A DNA stretch of 64,000 nucleotides from NCBI GenBank assembly GCA_045648165.1, contig JAZRNL010000037.1:1-64000 (forward strand). Reading direction: 5' to 3'. The stretch comes from RGIG9115 sp045648165 (GTDB lineage: Bacteria; Bacillota; Clostridia; UBA1381). Of this stretch, positions 25,820-34,350 are shown in pieces (position 1 is the first letter of the stretch; every line of letters starts with the position of its first letter). The notes under the pieces were generated by a model. That model saw only the letters and a list, made by a program, of their open reading frames with translations. It had not been told where the DNA came from and did no database searches. The position numbers were made by a program, and so were the translations under genes.

Positions 25820-26125
25820 TTAAAGCTCAAAATCGAGACAGCTTCTTGACGCAGTAAAGGGACGCACCTTTTCATCTGCTACTTTTACGTGGTCCGGATG
25901 AACTGCATAAGCTTTTAATGCTTCAAAATTCTCTAATGTGGAATCAAGCATTATCTCGGCATTTTTTGATGTTTCAAGACCTTCGGTATGGATTTTCATT
26001 TCTATAAGTCCTGGAACTTTGCCAACCAAGCCCTCAAGAGCTTCCTTCATTTCTTTTTTGATTAGTTTCTTTTCATTTTCGGAAAATTCATCTTTAAGTG
26101 TCCATAAAATAACATGCTTTACCAT
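25820..26125 (-). CDS. Dabb (stress-responsive alpha/beta barrel) domain protein
   Basis: A 101-residue single-domain protein (MVKHVILWTLKDEFSENEK...GKVPGLIEMKIHTEGL...DVMLDSTLENFEALKAYAVHPDHVKV-like order), the standard dimeric ferredoxin-like Dabb fold with the HPDH segment. Family members include stress proteins and some lyases and cyclases; no specific activity can be given. ATG 26125 follows AAGGAG by nine bases, and a longer upstream frame lacks a site. It lies 50 bases downstream of the GH38 gene on the same strand and may share its transcript. Confidence 0.88.
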   Translation of the reverse strand: MVKHVILWTLKDEFSENEKKLIKKEMKEALEGLVGKVPGLIEMKIHTEGLETSKNAEIMLDSTLENFEALKAYAVHPDHVKVADEKVRPFTASRSCLDFEL

Positions 26126-26176
26126 TTTGACATACTCCTTTATTAATATTCTGATATAAGTCAATCCGGGCTTTGA

Positions 26177-28615
26177 TTATTTAAGCACGTTACCAAGCAT
26201 ATCGGTTTCTGTAAGCTTTCCGCTTCCCACCATAAAGGTTTTAACTTCGAATGGTGTGAAGTTTATAGTTTCATCTGCACCAAAGCCTGTGAACTTCGCA
26301 GTTTGTGCACTATCCTGTGAGTTGTAGAGACGTACAATTATGCCGTCTTTTTCCTCTCGGCAGCAAGTAAGAAGAACATTGCAGTTGTCAACCTGTGCCA
26401 TCTGGGGCTTCTTTTCTCCTGCGCCTGACGGGTAGTAGGGGAGGATGTAGGGAAGCTCGTTGTATTCCTGCGCTCTGCTATCGATATGAGTTTTGTCGCC
26501 GGTAATCTTGAAACGGAAATATCTTTCGCCAAGGTCAATGTGTTCTGCTCTTCTGTCTGAAGGATGATATTCCTTGTCGCGAACGGGGTGGCATGCATAA
26601 ACAGGAGTTCTGAATAATGAAAGTCGAAGCTCTTCGCCGTCCGATGAGCCGCCATACATACCGTTGTTTATTACATACATTCCTGAAGTACCATCTTCAA
26701 GTCCGCACCATTTCTGATAAACTACTTCGTTCTGTTCTTTTTCAAGCTCTTGGGTGCCGAACATGGTCTGTCCGTAGAATTTGCCGTCTTTGCAAGCTGA
26801 GTTAAGAACATATTTTACCATTACGTTGGGAACGTTACTTATAGAGTTGATAATAACTTCAATATCCTTTTCTACTTTGGGGATAACATATGTTACAACT
26901 GCAAATGATTCTTCATAGCGGAATACACACTGCACCTTAAGACGCACATCACCGTTTTCTATAACTCTTACATTTGAAACTGTTGCATTGGGATGACCGA
27001 GATATCTGTTTGCTTCCTCATCGCTTATTAAGGTATATACACCGCGCTTATCTGGGTATGATGATACTCTGCCGCTCCATGGGTCTTCATCGTCGAAGAA
27101 TACTGTGAGTGCTCCGGAATTTTCTTTAAGTACAGGCTTTCCATCAACGATGTATTCGTTTATAAGACCTGTTTTCTTAGAAATTGAAATCTTGATTTTG
27201 TCGTTTTCATAAACGATTGCATCGTCTGTTTCGTCGTAAGGCTTAATTCTATTGTAGTTCTTCATAACTGTAAACTTGCAATCGAAACGGTTCATCTGCA
27301 TAGGCTTAAGCTTTGCATGGAATACAATGTTCTTACGCCAGTCCATGTTAAGAGACGAAAATTCTTTTTCATTCTGTGTTGCAAGCTTGTTGCCGTCTTC
27401 GTCGTACATTTCACAGATGGTAAATTCACCTTCTGTGTAGTTCTGGAATTCAAGCTGGAATTCCGCTTCGATATCCATCTCGGTTTCGTAAGGGTATGGT
27501 GAATATACAAGAAGAGGGAGTTTTCCATCTTTTGAAGGCTCCTGACCTGAAGTGAGAGCCATAAATGCACGAAGTGACAATTTGTCTATCATATCCTCTG
27601 CGCTGCCGGCAGTTCTGAGGGCAGCTTCTGCTGCGGGGCGAATGAAAGTGCCGGGAAGTGAATCGTGGAACTGAAGGTACATAAGGTTCTTTTCAATATC
27701 GGTTATCCTTGATTTGTCATATTCTACACCTGAATGGAGCAGCATTTTTTCAAGACGTGCAAGCTTGTTTTCTATTCTTCTGTGTGCCTGCTTTATCTCA
27801 ACTATAGAAGTATAGCAACCAACCATTATATGTACAAGTGATTTATCTATTTCCGGAAGCTTTGTTCTGTCAACGGTTTTGATATAGCTTTCACAATCTG
27901 AATGGAAAATTTCGTGGGTTTTACATTCTGAGGCAAACTTGTTGATTGCTTCAACGTCGATTCTTGAAACACCGCCGCCGTGGTTACCTATGCCCCACAC
28001 AATCATATTGTTTTCTCCCCACTCCGGGTGTTGGTCGAGATAGAGCTTAAGCTTTGCAAGTCCCATACCTTTTTTTGTGCTGTAATATACAAACATCTTG
28101 TGGGTGAGAATTTCGCTTCCGTCAAAGCCTTTCCAGTTGAATTCCATATAATCATCAAGAGTGATAAATCCGCCTCTCATAAAAATATATGAATCGTAGC
28201 CGGTTTTGCTTAAAATCTGAACAAGACCTTTTGAGTGACCGAAAGAGTCGAAGTTAATAGCAGTAGTCGGCTCAACACCGAACTTTTCTTTAAAATAATC
28301 TCTACCTGTTCGGATATGGCGCAGAATTGATTCGCCTGTGGGCATATTACAGTCGGGCTGGAGATACCAACCTCCCATAATTTTCCACTTGCCCTCCTTA
28401 ACAAGACGCTGAATTCTTTTAAAGAGCTCCGGATCGAATTCTTCAATCCATTCATAGAGTATAGATTCGTTGTGATTGAACACAAACCCGTCGTACTTTT
28501 CACACATATCAGCTGCAACACGGAAGCTTGAAACTGCCTCTGTCGCACCCTCTTCCCAGGGCCAGAGCCATGAGGGGTCAAGGTGTGAATTACAAAGCAA
28601 ATGTATTTTTCTCAT
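26177..28615 (-). CDS. Alpha-mannosidase, glycoside hydrolase family 38
   Basis: An 812-residue cytoplasmic GH38 enzyme. The N-terminal catalytic domain starts with the zinc motif NSHLDPSWLWPW, followed by GGWYLQPDCNMPTGES, the nucleophile region INFDSFGHSKGL, and VWGIGNHGGGVSR. The middle helical domain (VGCYTSIVEIKQAHRRIE) and the C-terminal beta-sandwich domains complete the family layout. It should remove alpha-mannose residues from small oligosaccharides; GH38 members also act on mannosylglycerate-type compounds. There is no signal peptide. The start follows GGGAGG. It has its own promoter. Confidence 0.94.
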   Translation of the reverse strand: MRKIHLLCNSHLDPSWLWPWEEGATEAVSSFRVAADMCEKYDGFVFNHNESILYEWIEEFDPELFKRIQRLVKEGKWKIMGGWYLQPDCNMPTGESILRHIRTGRDYFKEKFGVEPTTAINFDSFGHSKGLVQILSKTGYDSYIFMRGGFITLDDYMEFNWKGFDGSEILTHKMFVYYSTKKGMGLAKLKLYLDQHPEWGENNMIVWGIGNHGGGVSRIDVEAINKFASECKTHEIFHSDCESYIKTVDRTKLPEIDKSLVHIMVGCYTSIVEIKQAHRRIENKLARLEKMLLHSGVEYDKSRITDIEKNLMYLQFHDSLPGTFIRPAAEAALRTAGSAEDMIDKLSLRAFMALTSGQEPSKDGKLPLLVYSPYPYETEMDIEAEFQLEFQNYTEGEFTICEMYDEDGNKLATQNEKEFSSLNMDWRKNIVFHAKLKPMQMNRFDCKFTVMKNYNRIKPYDETDDAIVYENDKIKISISKKTGLINEYIVDGKPVLKENSGALTVFFDDEDPWSGRVSSYPDKRGVYTLISDEEANRYLGHPNATVSNVRVIENGDVRLKVQCVFRYEESFAVVTYVIPKVEKDIEVIINSISNVPNVMVKYVLNSACKDGKFYGQTMFGTQELEKEQNEVVYQKWCGLEDGTSGMYVINNGMYGGSSDGEELRLSLFRTPVYACHPVRDKEYHPSDRRAEHIDLGERYFRFKITGDKTHIDSRAQEYNELPYILPYYPSGAGEKKPQMAQVDNCNVLLTCCREEKDGIIVRLYNSQDSAQTAKFTGFGADETINFTPFEVKTFMVGSGKLTETDMLGNVLK

Positions 28616-28657
28616 AAAAATCCTCCCTTTCCGGATAATATACCAATTTATATCACG

Positions 28658-28686
28658 ATATTATCATACTTACAGGGTTTTATCAA
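28658..28686 (-). promoter_or_regulatory. Possible promoter of the GH38 gene
   Basis: On the minus strand TTGATA (28686-28681) and TAATAT (28663-28658) are 17 bases apart, about 43 bases before the GH38 ATG. Confidence 0.5.
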
Positions 28687-28779
28687 TAAACGATATTGCT
28701 TAATTTTATAACATTATTGCTCAATGTAAATATAATTGCCCCAATTGACGGTAATTGTTACAAAAATAATGAGGCGATA

Positions 28780-29165
28780 AACGTGAACAGAACCAGTAAA
28801 AACGGACAATGGAAAAAAGATCCTCCTATGGTATAATAAATAAAAACTATAGGAGATATTTTTATGTCAATAAATTGCATACATATGCAAAAATATCAAA
28901 ATTTTTAAATTCAGGGAACAAAATATTAATATTGTACTTTCTACAATCAAAGAAGAAAAGAGAAAAGGTCACGGCAGAGCCGCAACTCCACAGTGACCAA
29001 GGCTTTCAATATAACTCACACGGATATTTTAAGCTAAGTAAAGAATACAACTAAAAACAAAACTGACACCACAAGAAATGCGATGTCAGTATGTTGCTTA
29101 AAATTTAATATTGGCTACCATAAAGGTCCTTTTTGTACTGTCTGTATAAATTGGTGCAGTTCATA
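28780..29165 (+). mobile_element. IS3-family insertion sequence remnant
   Basis: A 99-base reading segment (28956-29054) encodes KKKREKVTAEPQLHSDQGFQYNSHGYFKLSKEYN, closely resembling the middle of IS3-family OrfB integrases, where HSDQG holds a catalytic Asp and the next conserved residues (ITPSMS-like) should follow. The frame stops there, so both ends of the transposase are lost. Upstream (28830-28900) are a TATAAT and an AGGAG-ATG start that reads only a short peptide; downstream (29060-29165) is A/T-rich sequence that probably includes the old right end. The exact ends are not defined. With the GH38 promoter this accounts for the whole 28616-29182 gap. Confidence 0.75.
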
Positions 29166-29182
29166 AGGATGAGTTCTGAAAA

Positions 29183-30067
29183 TTATTTAATTAATCCTAC
29201 CTTTGTCATCTCATCTTTAAGAATTTGAAGATGAGCATCTGTCATTTCACAAAGTGGAGCTCTCAAATTACCTGTTTTGAAGCCCAAAAGTCCCATTGCA
29301 GTTTTCACAGGGACGGGATTTACTTCAATAAACAGAGCGTCGCAAAGTCCTACAAGCTTGAGTTGGAGGTCTCTTGATTCTTTAACCCTTCCATCGAAAT
29401 AAAGCTGACAAATATCGTGAGTTTCTTTAGGCATAACGTTTGCAAGAACAGATATAACACCCTTTCCGCCTATGCTGAGGAGGGGGACGATCATATCGTC
29501 ATTTCCTGAATACATATGAAGCTCAGGCACTTCGGCTGCAACTTTAGTTGCATATGAGATATCGCCGCTTGCTTCTTTAATTCCTACAATGTTCTCAACC
29601 TTTGCAAGCTCTTTAAGTGCATCAATGCAGATTGACATACCTGTTCTTCCCGGAACGTTGTAAAGGATTACAGGGATTTTTACAGATTCTGCAATAGCTG
29701 TAAAGTGCTTTACAAGACCGTGCTGAGATGTTTTGTTGTAGTATGGTGTAACAGTGAGTATCCCGTCTGCGCCAAGCTTTTCTGCTTGCTGAGAAAGATA
29801 TATTGCGTGAACAGTGTCGTTACTGCCTGTTCCTGCAATTACGGGAATACGGCCGTTTACTTTTTTTACTGTGTACTCGATTGCCGCAAGATGCTCCGCA
29901 TCGGGCATTGTTGAGGCTTCGCCTGTTGTACCGCAGATGATAATGGCATCTGTTGAGCCTGCAATCTGCGCTTCTATTATTTCACCAAGGGCTTCGTAGT
30001 TGGTCTTATCTCCGTCGAATGGAGTGATAATCGCAACGCCTGACCCTGTAAAAGGTAAAGTTTTCAT
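29183..30067 (-). CDS. dapA: 4-hydroxy-tetrahydrodipicolinate synthase
   Basis: A 294-residue class I aldolase that condenses pyruvate with aspartate semialdehyde in the lysine/diaminopimelate pathway. Motifs are GVAIITPF, the GTTGE loop (46-50), Tyr136 in LYNVPGRTG, and the Schiff-base lysine Lys164 in VGIKEASG. The product feeds lysine, peptidoglycan meso-DAP and, in spore formers, dipicolinate. ATG 30067 follows AAAGGAAG; an in-frame TTG at 30085 overlaps the site. It is directly downstream of asd, the preceding pathway enzyme, with about 18 bases between stop and start. Confidence 0.97.
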   Translation of the reverse strand: MKTLPFTGSGVAIITPFDGDKTNYEALGEIIEAQIAGSTDAIIICGTTGEASTMPDAEHLAAIEYTVKKVNGRIPVIAGTGSNDTVHAIYLSQQAEKLGADGILTVTPYYNKTSQHGLVKHFTAIAESVKIPVILYNVPGRTGMSICIDALKELAKVENIVGIKEASGDISYATKVAAEVPELHMYSGNDDMIVPLLSIGGKGVISVLANVMPKETHDICQLYFDGRVKESRDLQLKLVGLCDALFIEVNPVPVKTAMGLLGFKTGNLRAPLCEMTDAHLQILKDEMTKVGLIK

Positions 30068-30085
30068 AGCTTTTCTTCCTTTCAA

Positions 30086-31189
30086 TTAGTCCATATATCC
30101 TTTTGCAGTAAGAAGTTCTGCAAGGAGTACTGCACCGCCTGCAGCACCTCTCAATGTGTTATGGCTCATAGAAACCATTTTGTAGTCGTATTGAGTTGAC
30201 TCTCTGAGTCTGCCGCAGGAAATTGCCATACCGCCGTCGATTTCACGTGCAGTTTTAATCTGGGGCTGGTCAGGAGCTTCGTTCTCTGTGTAAACATGGA
30301 TAAACTGCTTGGGTGCGTGTGGGAGCTCCAACTCCTGGGGTACGCCCTTGAAGTTTCTCCACATTTCTTCTATTTCTTCAACAGAAGGCTTAGAAACACC
30401 ATCTTTAAATGCAAAGAATATTGCAGCAGAATGTCCGTCTGATACGGGAACTCTGTATGTCTGACATTCAATCTGAAGAGCATTTGAAGGTACGATTTCG
30501 CCATTTTCGATTGTTCCCAAAATCTTGTTTGGCTCAACCTCAGATTTCATTTCTTCTCCGCCGATATAGGGGATAAGGTTATCAACCATTTCAGGCCACG
30601 TTTCAAATGTTTTGCCTGCACCTGAGATTGCCTGATATGTTGTAACAAGAGCTCTTTCTATAGGATATTTTTCGTTGATTACAGCCATAGCAGGGAGGTA
30701 CGACTGAAGTGAGCAGTTAGACTTAACTGCAACAAATCCTCTCTTTGTTCCGAGACGCTTGCGCTGTGAATCAATTATTTCAATATGTTCAGGGTTGATT
30801 TCCGGAATAATCATAGGAACATCAGGGGTATGTCTGTGTGCTGAGTTATTAGAAACAACCGGGCACTCAGCTTTTGCGTAACGGTCTTCAAGGGCTTTGA
30901 TTTCGTCCTTTTTCATATCAACTGCGCAGAATACGAAGTCTACAAGACCTGCAATTTTTTCTACATCTGCAGTTGCATCCATTACAACCATATCTGCAAT
31001 AGAAGCGGGGATTTCTTCTTTCATCGCCCATTTAGCACCTACTGCGTCTTTATATGATTTACCTGCGCTTCTGGGAGAAGCTGCAAGAACTTCTATTTTA
31101 TACCAGGGATGGTTATTTAAAAGAGTGATAAATCTCTGACCTACCATACCTGTTGCACCTATAATACCAACCTTATACTGTTGCTTCAT
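30086..31189 (-). CDS. asd: Aspartate-semialdehyde dehydrogenase
   Basis: A 367-residue NADPH-dependent enzyme that makes aspartate 4-semialdehyde. It has the Rossmann GATGMVGQRF (11-20), the catalytic Cys159 in KSNCSLQSY, the GAGKTFETWPE region and VPVSDGHSA. The SNCSLQ form and the length of about 360 residues place it in the fungal/archaeal-type subclass rather than the shorter enterobacterial type; several Clostridia have it. It forms an operon with dapA. Its promoter is consensus-like, and I found no lysine riboswitch in the short leader. Confidence 0.96.
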   Translation of the reverse strand: MKQQYKVGIIGATGMVGQRFITLLNNHPWYKIEVLAASPRSAGKSYKDAVGAKWAMKEEIPASIADMVVMDATADVEKIAGLVDFVFCAVDMKKDEIKALEDRYAKAECPVVSNNSAHRHTPDVPMIIPEINPEHIEIIDSQRKRLGTKRGFVAVKSNCSLQSYLPAMAVINEKYPIERALVTTYQAISGAGKTFETWPEMVDNLIPYIGGEEMKSEVEPNKILGTIENGEIVPSNALQIECQTYRVPVSDGHSAAIFFAFKDGVSKPSVEEIEEMWRNFKGVPQELELPHAPKQFIHVYTENEAPDQPQIKTAREIDGGMAISCGRLRESTQYDYKMVSMSHNTLRGAAGGAVLLAELLTAKGYMD

Positions 31190-31237
31190 TTATACCAATC
31201 CTTTCGGGTTTTGCGTAAAATAACGCTACTTTACTAT

Positions 31238-31266
31238 ATAATAACACTAATATGCTATTATGTCAA
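31238..31266 (-). promoter_or_regulatory. Sigma-A promoter of asd-dapA
   Basis: On the minus strand TTGACA (31266-31261) and TATTAT (31243-31238) are 17 bases apart, about 45 bases before the asd start. Confidence 0.85.
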
Positions 31267-31334
31267 TTCAAAAGTTGTAATAAATTTTTTTGCGATTTTA
31301 TGAATTAAAATGCAAAATGCACAATGTAAAGCCT

Positions 31335-31577
31335 TCAGCACTCTGAAATCATTTCGGTATAGTCGATAAGCACAAGGTCTTTTCCTACCATAACCACGTT
31401 GTGCCATGGGATTATGCAGTCGTCTTTCCTGAAAATCAAAAATCGGTGCCTGGGTACAACGAGATTTAAAATCTGTCCTGTTTCCAGGTCTACCTCTAAA
31501 TCATCTATAAATCCAAGCCTTTCAGCGTTTCGTATATTAATAACCTCCTTCTGATGAAGGTCATAAGAACGAAGCAT
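31335..31577 (-). CDS. YlmC/YmxH family sporulation protein (PRC-barrel)
   Basis: An 80-residue protein (MLRSYDLHQKEVINIRNAERLGFIDDLEVDLETGQILNLVVP..., cited in outline) forming a single PRC-barrel. This is the YlmC/YmxH family, conserved in spore formers and expressed during sporulation in Bacillus; the molecular role is not known. The ribosome site AAGGAGG lies before ATG 31577. It stands alone between the asd operon and the zinc-finger gene. Confidence 0.9.
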   Translation of the reverse strand: MLRSYDLHQKEVINIRNAERLGFIDDLEVDLETGQILNLVVPRHRFLIFRKDDCIIPWHNVVMVGKDLVLIDYTEMISEC

Positions 31578-31703
31578 AAAAATTCCTCCTTATACTCTAT
31601 TTAAATATTTTATGAGGTGTGCAGGGGTTTAATACCCTATAATATACTATGCGTGCTTGTATGAAACTGTACAAAATGCGGAAATTATGGTATGTTACGA
31701 AAA

Positions 31704-32315
31704 TTATTTTATTTCTGAAAGTCCGGGGCATAAGTGTGGCAAAAGTTTATGAATTTGCTTTCTTGAACGGTAAAGTGTTGCCATGCTCATCCCGATTTCA
31801 AGAGCAGTGTATTCTCCGTATACCCTTTCGTCTATGTATAACGCCTTAAAAGTTTCAGAAAGGCTTGGTTTTTTAAGGGCATTTATTTTTGCCTGAAGCA
31901 CTTTTTTAGATAAACTATCCATTTCAAGAATAAGCTTATCAGTGTAAATTCCTGTACGAAAGCCTGACTTCTGCATGCAACCGCAGTCGGAGTGTTTAAA
32001 AACAAGGGTTTTGCGGCACCTTGTAAATGTACTTCCGCATATTTTGCATTTGCAAAGATATATTTTTTCCGACAGGTCTCTCTCGGGAGTAAGGTCTTTT
32101 AAAATTTTACAGTTGTTTATTTCATACAGTCTCGGTTCGTTGTTTATATCTATGCTTGTCATTATATCCTGTTCCCTCCATATTTTAAAAAAATCCGTTA
32201 ATACTTTTTCTTGCCCGTTGCCGGAACTGTATTTATATTCATCAGCTCCATAATTACCGGTTCTTTGTCTTTCGCATGCGGCTTCGGCCACAGAACTGAT
32301 ATTGTTGTAAAGCAT
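31704..32315 (-). CDS. Zinc-ribbon, helix-turn-helix-like DNA-binding protein
   Basis: A 203-residue protein not assignable to a named family. It has a cysteine cluster (about 88-115: LCKCKICGSTFTRCRK...SDCGCMQKSG) that should bind zinc, and a C-terminal segment (about 165-195, EYTALEIGMSMATLYRSRKQIHKLL) with helix-turn-helix spacing as in sigma-like or phage ArpU-like proteins. It is divergent from a CI-type repressor with overlapping operators, a layout typical of phage lysis-lysogeny switches, so a prophage-derived regulator is my guess. The start is ATG 32315 after GGAGGT. Its own promoter lies at 32383-32411. Confidence 0.6.
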   Translation of the reverse strand: MLYNNISSVAEAACERQRTGNYGADEYKYSSGNGQEKVLTDFFKIWREQDIMTSIDINNEPRLYEINNCKILKDLTPERDLSEKIYLCKCKICGSTFTRCRKTLVFKHSDCGCMQKSGFRTGIYTDKLILEMDSLSKKVLQAKINALKKPSLSETFKALYIDERVYGEYTALEIGMSMATLYRSRKQIHKLLPHLCPGLSEIK

Positions 32316-32334
32316 AATACCTCCATCTCAGATA

Positions 32335-32457
32335 ATGTAATTTGTGGCAGATAAAATTACGTATTATGTAATTTATGGATACATAATACCATAATTTATC
32401 ATAAATGTCAATACATTTTTCGTAATTTTTGAAAAACTATTGCATTTTATGTAATAA
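32335..32457. promoter_or_regulatory. Operator array between divergent regulators
   Basis: The motif ATGTAATTTRTGG occurs at 32335-32347 and 32366-32378, exactly 31 bp apart. CGTAATTTT occurs at 32421-32429 and, inverted, at 32353-32361, and ATGTAATAA at 32449-32457. The sites overlap the start region of the leftward promoter and the spacer of the rightward promoter, as expected for repressor operators. Confidence 0.6.
32383..32411 (-). promoter_or_regulatory. Promoter of the zinc-ribbon gene
   Basis: On the minus strand TTGACA (32411-32406) and TATTAT (32388-32383) are 17 bases apart. Transcription would start near 32376, inside the operator at 32366-32378. Confidence 0.8.
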
Positions 32458-32468
32458 CGTGTTATAAT
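32440..32468 (+). promoter_or_regulatory. Promoter of the CI-like repressor gene
   Basis: TTGCAT (32440-32445) and TATAAT (32463-32468) are 17 bases apart, with the ATGTAATAA motif in the spacer, suggesting autoregulation. Confidence 0.75.
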
Positions 32469-32541
32469 ATGGGAGAATAAGAAAATTACTGTCGATTTAC
32501 GCTGCAAATAATGTTGAAATAACTGAAAGGATTGGAAAAAT

Positions 32542-33165
32542 ATGGAAGAAATTAAAAAAAATACTCGCCTGAAACAACTGAGGCAGAACAAAAAACTTAC
32601 ACTTTCTGCGTTATCAGAAATGGTGGGTGTAAGTGATGCCACACTTCAGAGATATGAAAGCGGACAGATACAAAGTATAAAAAAGCCTATCCTTGAAAAG
32701 CTTGCAGAAATTTTTGGGTGCACCCAGGCATATATTATGGGGTGGGGGGATGAAAGCACCGACAACATTTTTGTTCCATCACTCAAGAAGCTGCCTGTTT
32801 TGGGAGAGATATCCTGCGGTCAGCCTGTTTTCTGCCATGAAGGAAATGAGGATGAGGCAGTTATAGTGGCAGACTCAAAGGCGGATTTTTGCCTTGTTGC
32901 CAAGGGCGACAGTATGACGGGGGTTCGCATTTATGAGGGTGACATTGTTTTCATAAAAGAGCAGGATGATGTGGAAAACGGGGAGATTGCTGCAGTGATT
33001 ATAGACGATGAGGCAACTCTTAAGAGGGTGTTTAAAAAAGGCGGGGTTATAACACTTATGTCTGAAAATCCGAAATATGATCCATTGGTTTATACTCCCG
33101 ATGAATTTACAAGAATAAGAATTCTCGGAAAAGCAGTTGGTATGCAGACAAATAATTTATTGTAA
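32542..33165 (+). CDS. CI/LexA-like repressor (XRE HTH plus S24 peptidase)
   Basis: A 207-residue repressor. The XRE helix-turn-helix (about 8-65, LKQLRQNKKLTLSALSEMVGVSDATLQRYESG) is joined to an S24 self-cleavage domain with Ser124 in KGDSMTG and Lys161 in ATLKRVF. The scissile pair would be Cys92-Gly93 in GEISCGQP, a recognised alternative to Ala-Gly. Such proteins cleave themselves when RecA is activated by DNA damage, releasing the genes they repress. It is divergent from the zinc-ribbon gene with shared operators. No phage structural genes lie nearby, so this may be a stranded prophage or genomic-island switch, or a domesticated SOS regulator. Confidence 0.9.
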   Translation: MEEIKKNTRLKQLRQNKKLTLSALSEMVGVSDATLQRYESGQIQSIKKPILEKLAEIFGCTQAYIMGWGDESTDNIFVPSLKKLPVLGEISCGQPVFCHEGNEDEAVIVADSKADFCLVAKGDSMTGVRIYEGDIVFIKEQDDVENGEIAAVIIDDEATLKRVFKKGGVITLMSENPKYDPLVYTPDEFTRIRILGKAVGMQTNNLL

Positions 33166-33184
33166 ATTAAGAAAGATATTAATA

Positions 33185-34291
33185 ATGAAGAATTCAGGAC
33201 TATATATTCATATACCTTTTTGTGTAAAGAAGTGTTTATACTGCGATTTTCCATCATATGCAAAATGTGATTTGTATTTTGAAAAATATATTGAAGCACT
33301 TCTTGAAGAAGCAGAAAAGTACAGAGGCGTAAGGGTAGACACTGTTTTTATCGGAGGTGGCACTCCCACTGTGCTTCCGCCCTTTCTTTTAGAAAAGCTT
33401 CTTTCGGGAATAAATAAGTGCTTTTCGATTTCATCTGATGCTGAATTTTCTGCAGAGGCAAACCCGGGCACTGTGACCGCAGAAAAACTGAAAGCCTTGA
33501 AAGTGGGGGGAGTAAACCGTATAAGCGTGGGTGTGCAGTCTTTGTGCGATAGAGAACTTGAAGCCCTTGGGCGTATTCACAACGGCAAAACCGCTCTTGA
33601 AACTTTAGAGATTACAAAAAAGTATTTTAATAATGTAAATGCAGATGTTATGATGTCGATTCCCTATCAGACAGAAAGAAGTCTTATGAAAACCCTTATA
33701 TCTTTGGTAGAGACCGGAGTAAGTCATATGTCTTGCTACAGCCTTATTGTAGAAGAAGGAACACCGTTTTTTGAGATGTATGAAAGAGGTGAGTTGAAGC
33801 TTCCTTCGGAGGATGATGATAGGGAGATGTTTTCAAAGCTTTGTACTTTTCTTAAGAAAAAAGGATTCGATAGATACGAAATTTCAAATTTTGCAAAGCC
33901 CGGGAAAGAGTCCCGTCACAATCTTAAATATTGGAATACTGAGGATTATATAGGAATAGGTGCAGGTGCCCATTCCTGTATGGATGGGAAAAGGTTTTAT
34001 AATACTTCGGATATAAAAAAATATATATATGCACCCGGTGTGCCGGAGGAAGTTACTGCTTTATCTGACGACGAACGCATGGCAGAATACGTAATGATGG
34101 CACTTCGCACTGCAAAAGGAGTAAGCTTTGAAGAATTCAAAAGCCGATTCTGCAAAGACTTCAAAGAAATATATTCATTCCGGATTTCAAAGTTTGCAGG
34201 AACGGATTTTGTGAAAATCACAGACAAGACTTTCGCATTAACCGATAAGGGTTTTGATGTAAGCAACGCAATAATGTGCGAATTTCTGTGA
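33185..34291 (+). CDS. hemW: Heme chaperone HemW / radical SAM coproporphyrinogen oxidase-like
   Basis: A 368-residue radical SAM protein with the cluster motif CVKKCLYC (Cys13, 17, 20), YCDF typical of the HemN/HemW family, GGGTPTVLP, and NPGTVTAEKL. Its length and the absence of the HemN N-terminal extension indicate HemW, a heme-binding chaperone, rather than true coproporphyrinogen dehydrogenase. ATG 33185 is the natural start for the LYIHIPFC N terminus; the ribosome site (AAGAAAG) is weak and lies 20 bases after the repressor stop, so it may be partly read through from that gene. Confidence 0.93.
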   Translation: MKNSGLYIHIPFCVKKCLYCDFPSYAKCDLYFEKYIEALLEEAEKYRGVRVDTVFIGGGTPTVLPPFLLEKLLSGINKCFSISSDAEFSAEANPGTVTAEKLKALKVGGVNRISVGVQSLCDRELEALGRIHNGKTALETLEITKKYFNNVNADVMMSIPYQTERSLMKTLISLVETGVSHMSCYSLIVEEGTPFFEMYERGELKLPSEDDDREMFSKLCTFLKKKGFDRYEISNFAKPGKESRHNLKYWNTEDYIGIGAGAHSCMDGKRFYNTSDIKKYIYAPGVPEEVTALSDDERMAEYVMMALRTAKGVSFEEFKSRFCKDFKEIYSFRISKFAGTDFVKITDKTFALTDKGFDVSNAIMCEFL

Positions 34292-34350
34292 TGGATTTTA
34301 GTATATCGTTGTACAAGCAACACATATTGGTGTAGGAAGAAGGATTTTAT

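Noticed and set aside
28809..29054. Possible 81-codon gene
   Set aside because: Only its last third resembles anything, namely an IS3 transposase fragment; the rest is A/T-rich junk upstream, and the start has no ribosome site.
31190..31330. Lysine riboswitch before asd-dapA
   Set aside because: The leader after the promoter is only about 40 nt and holds none of the lysine-aptamer motifs.
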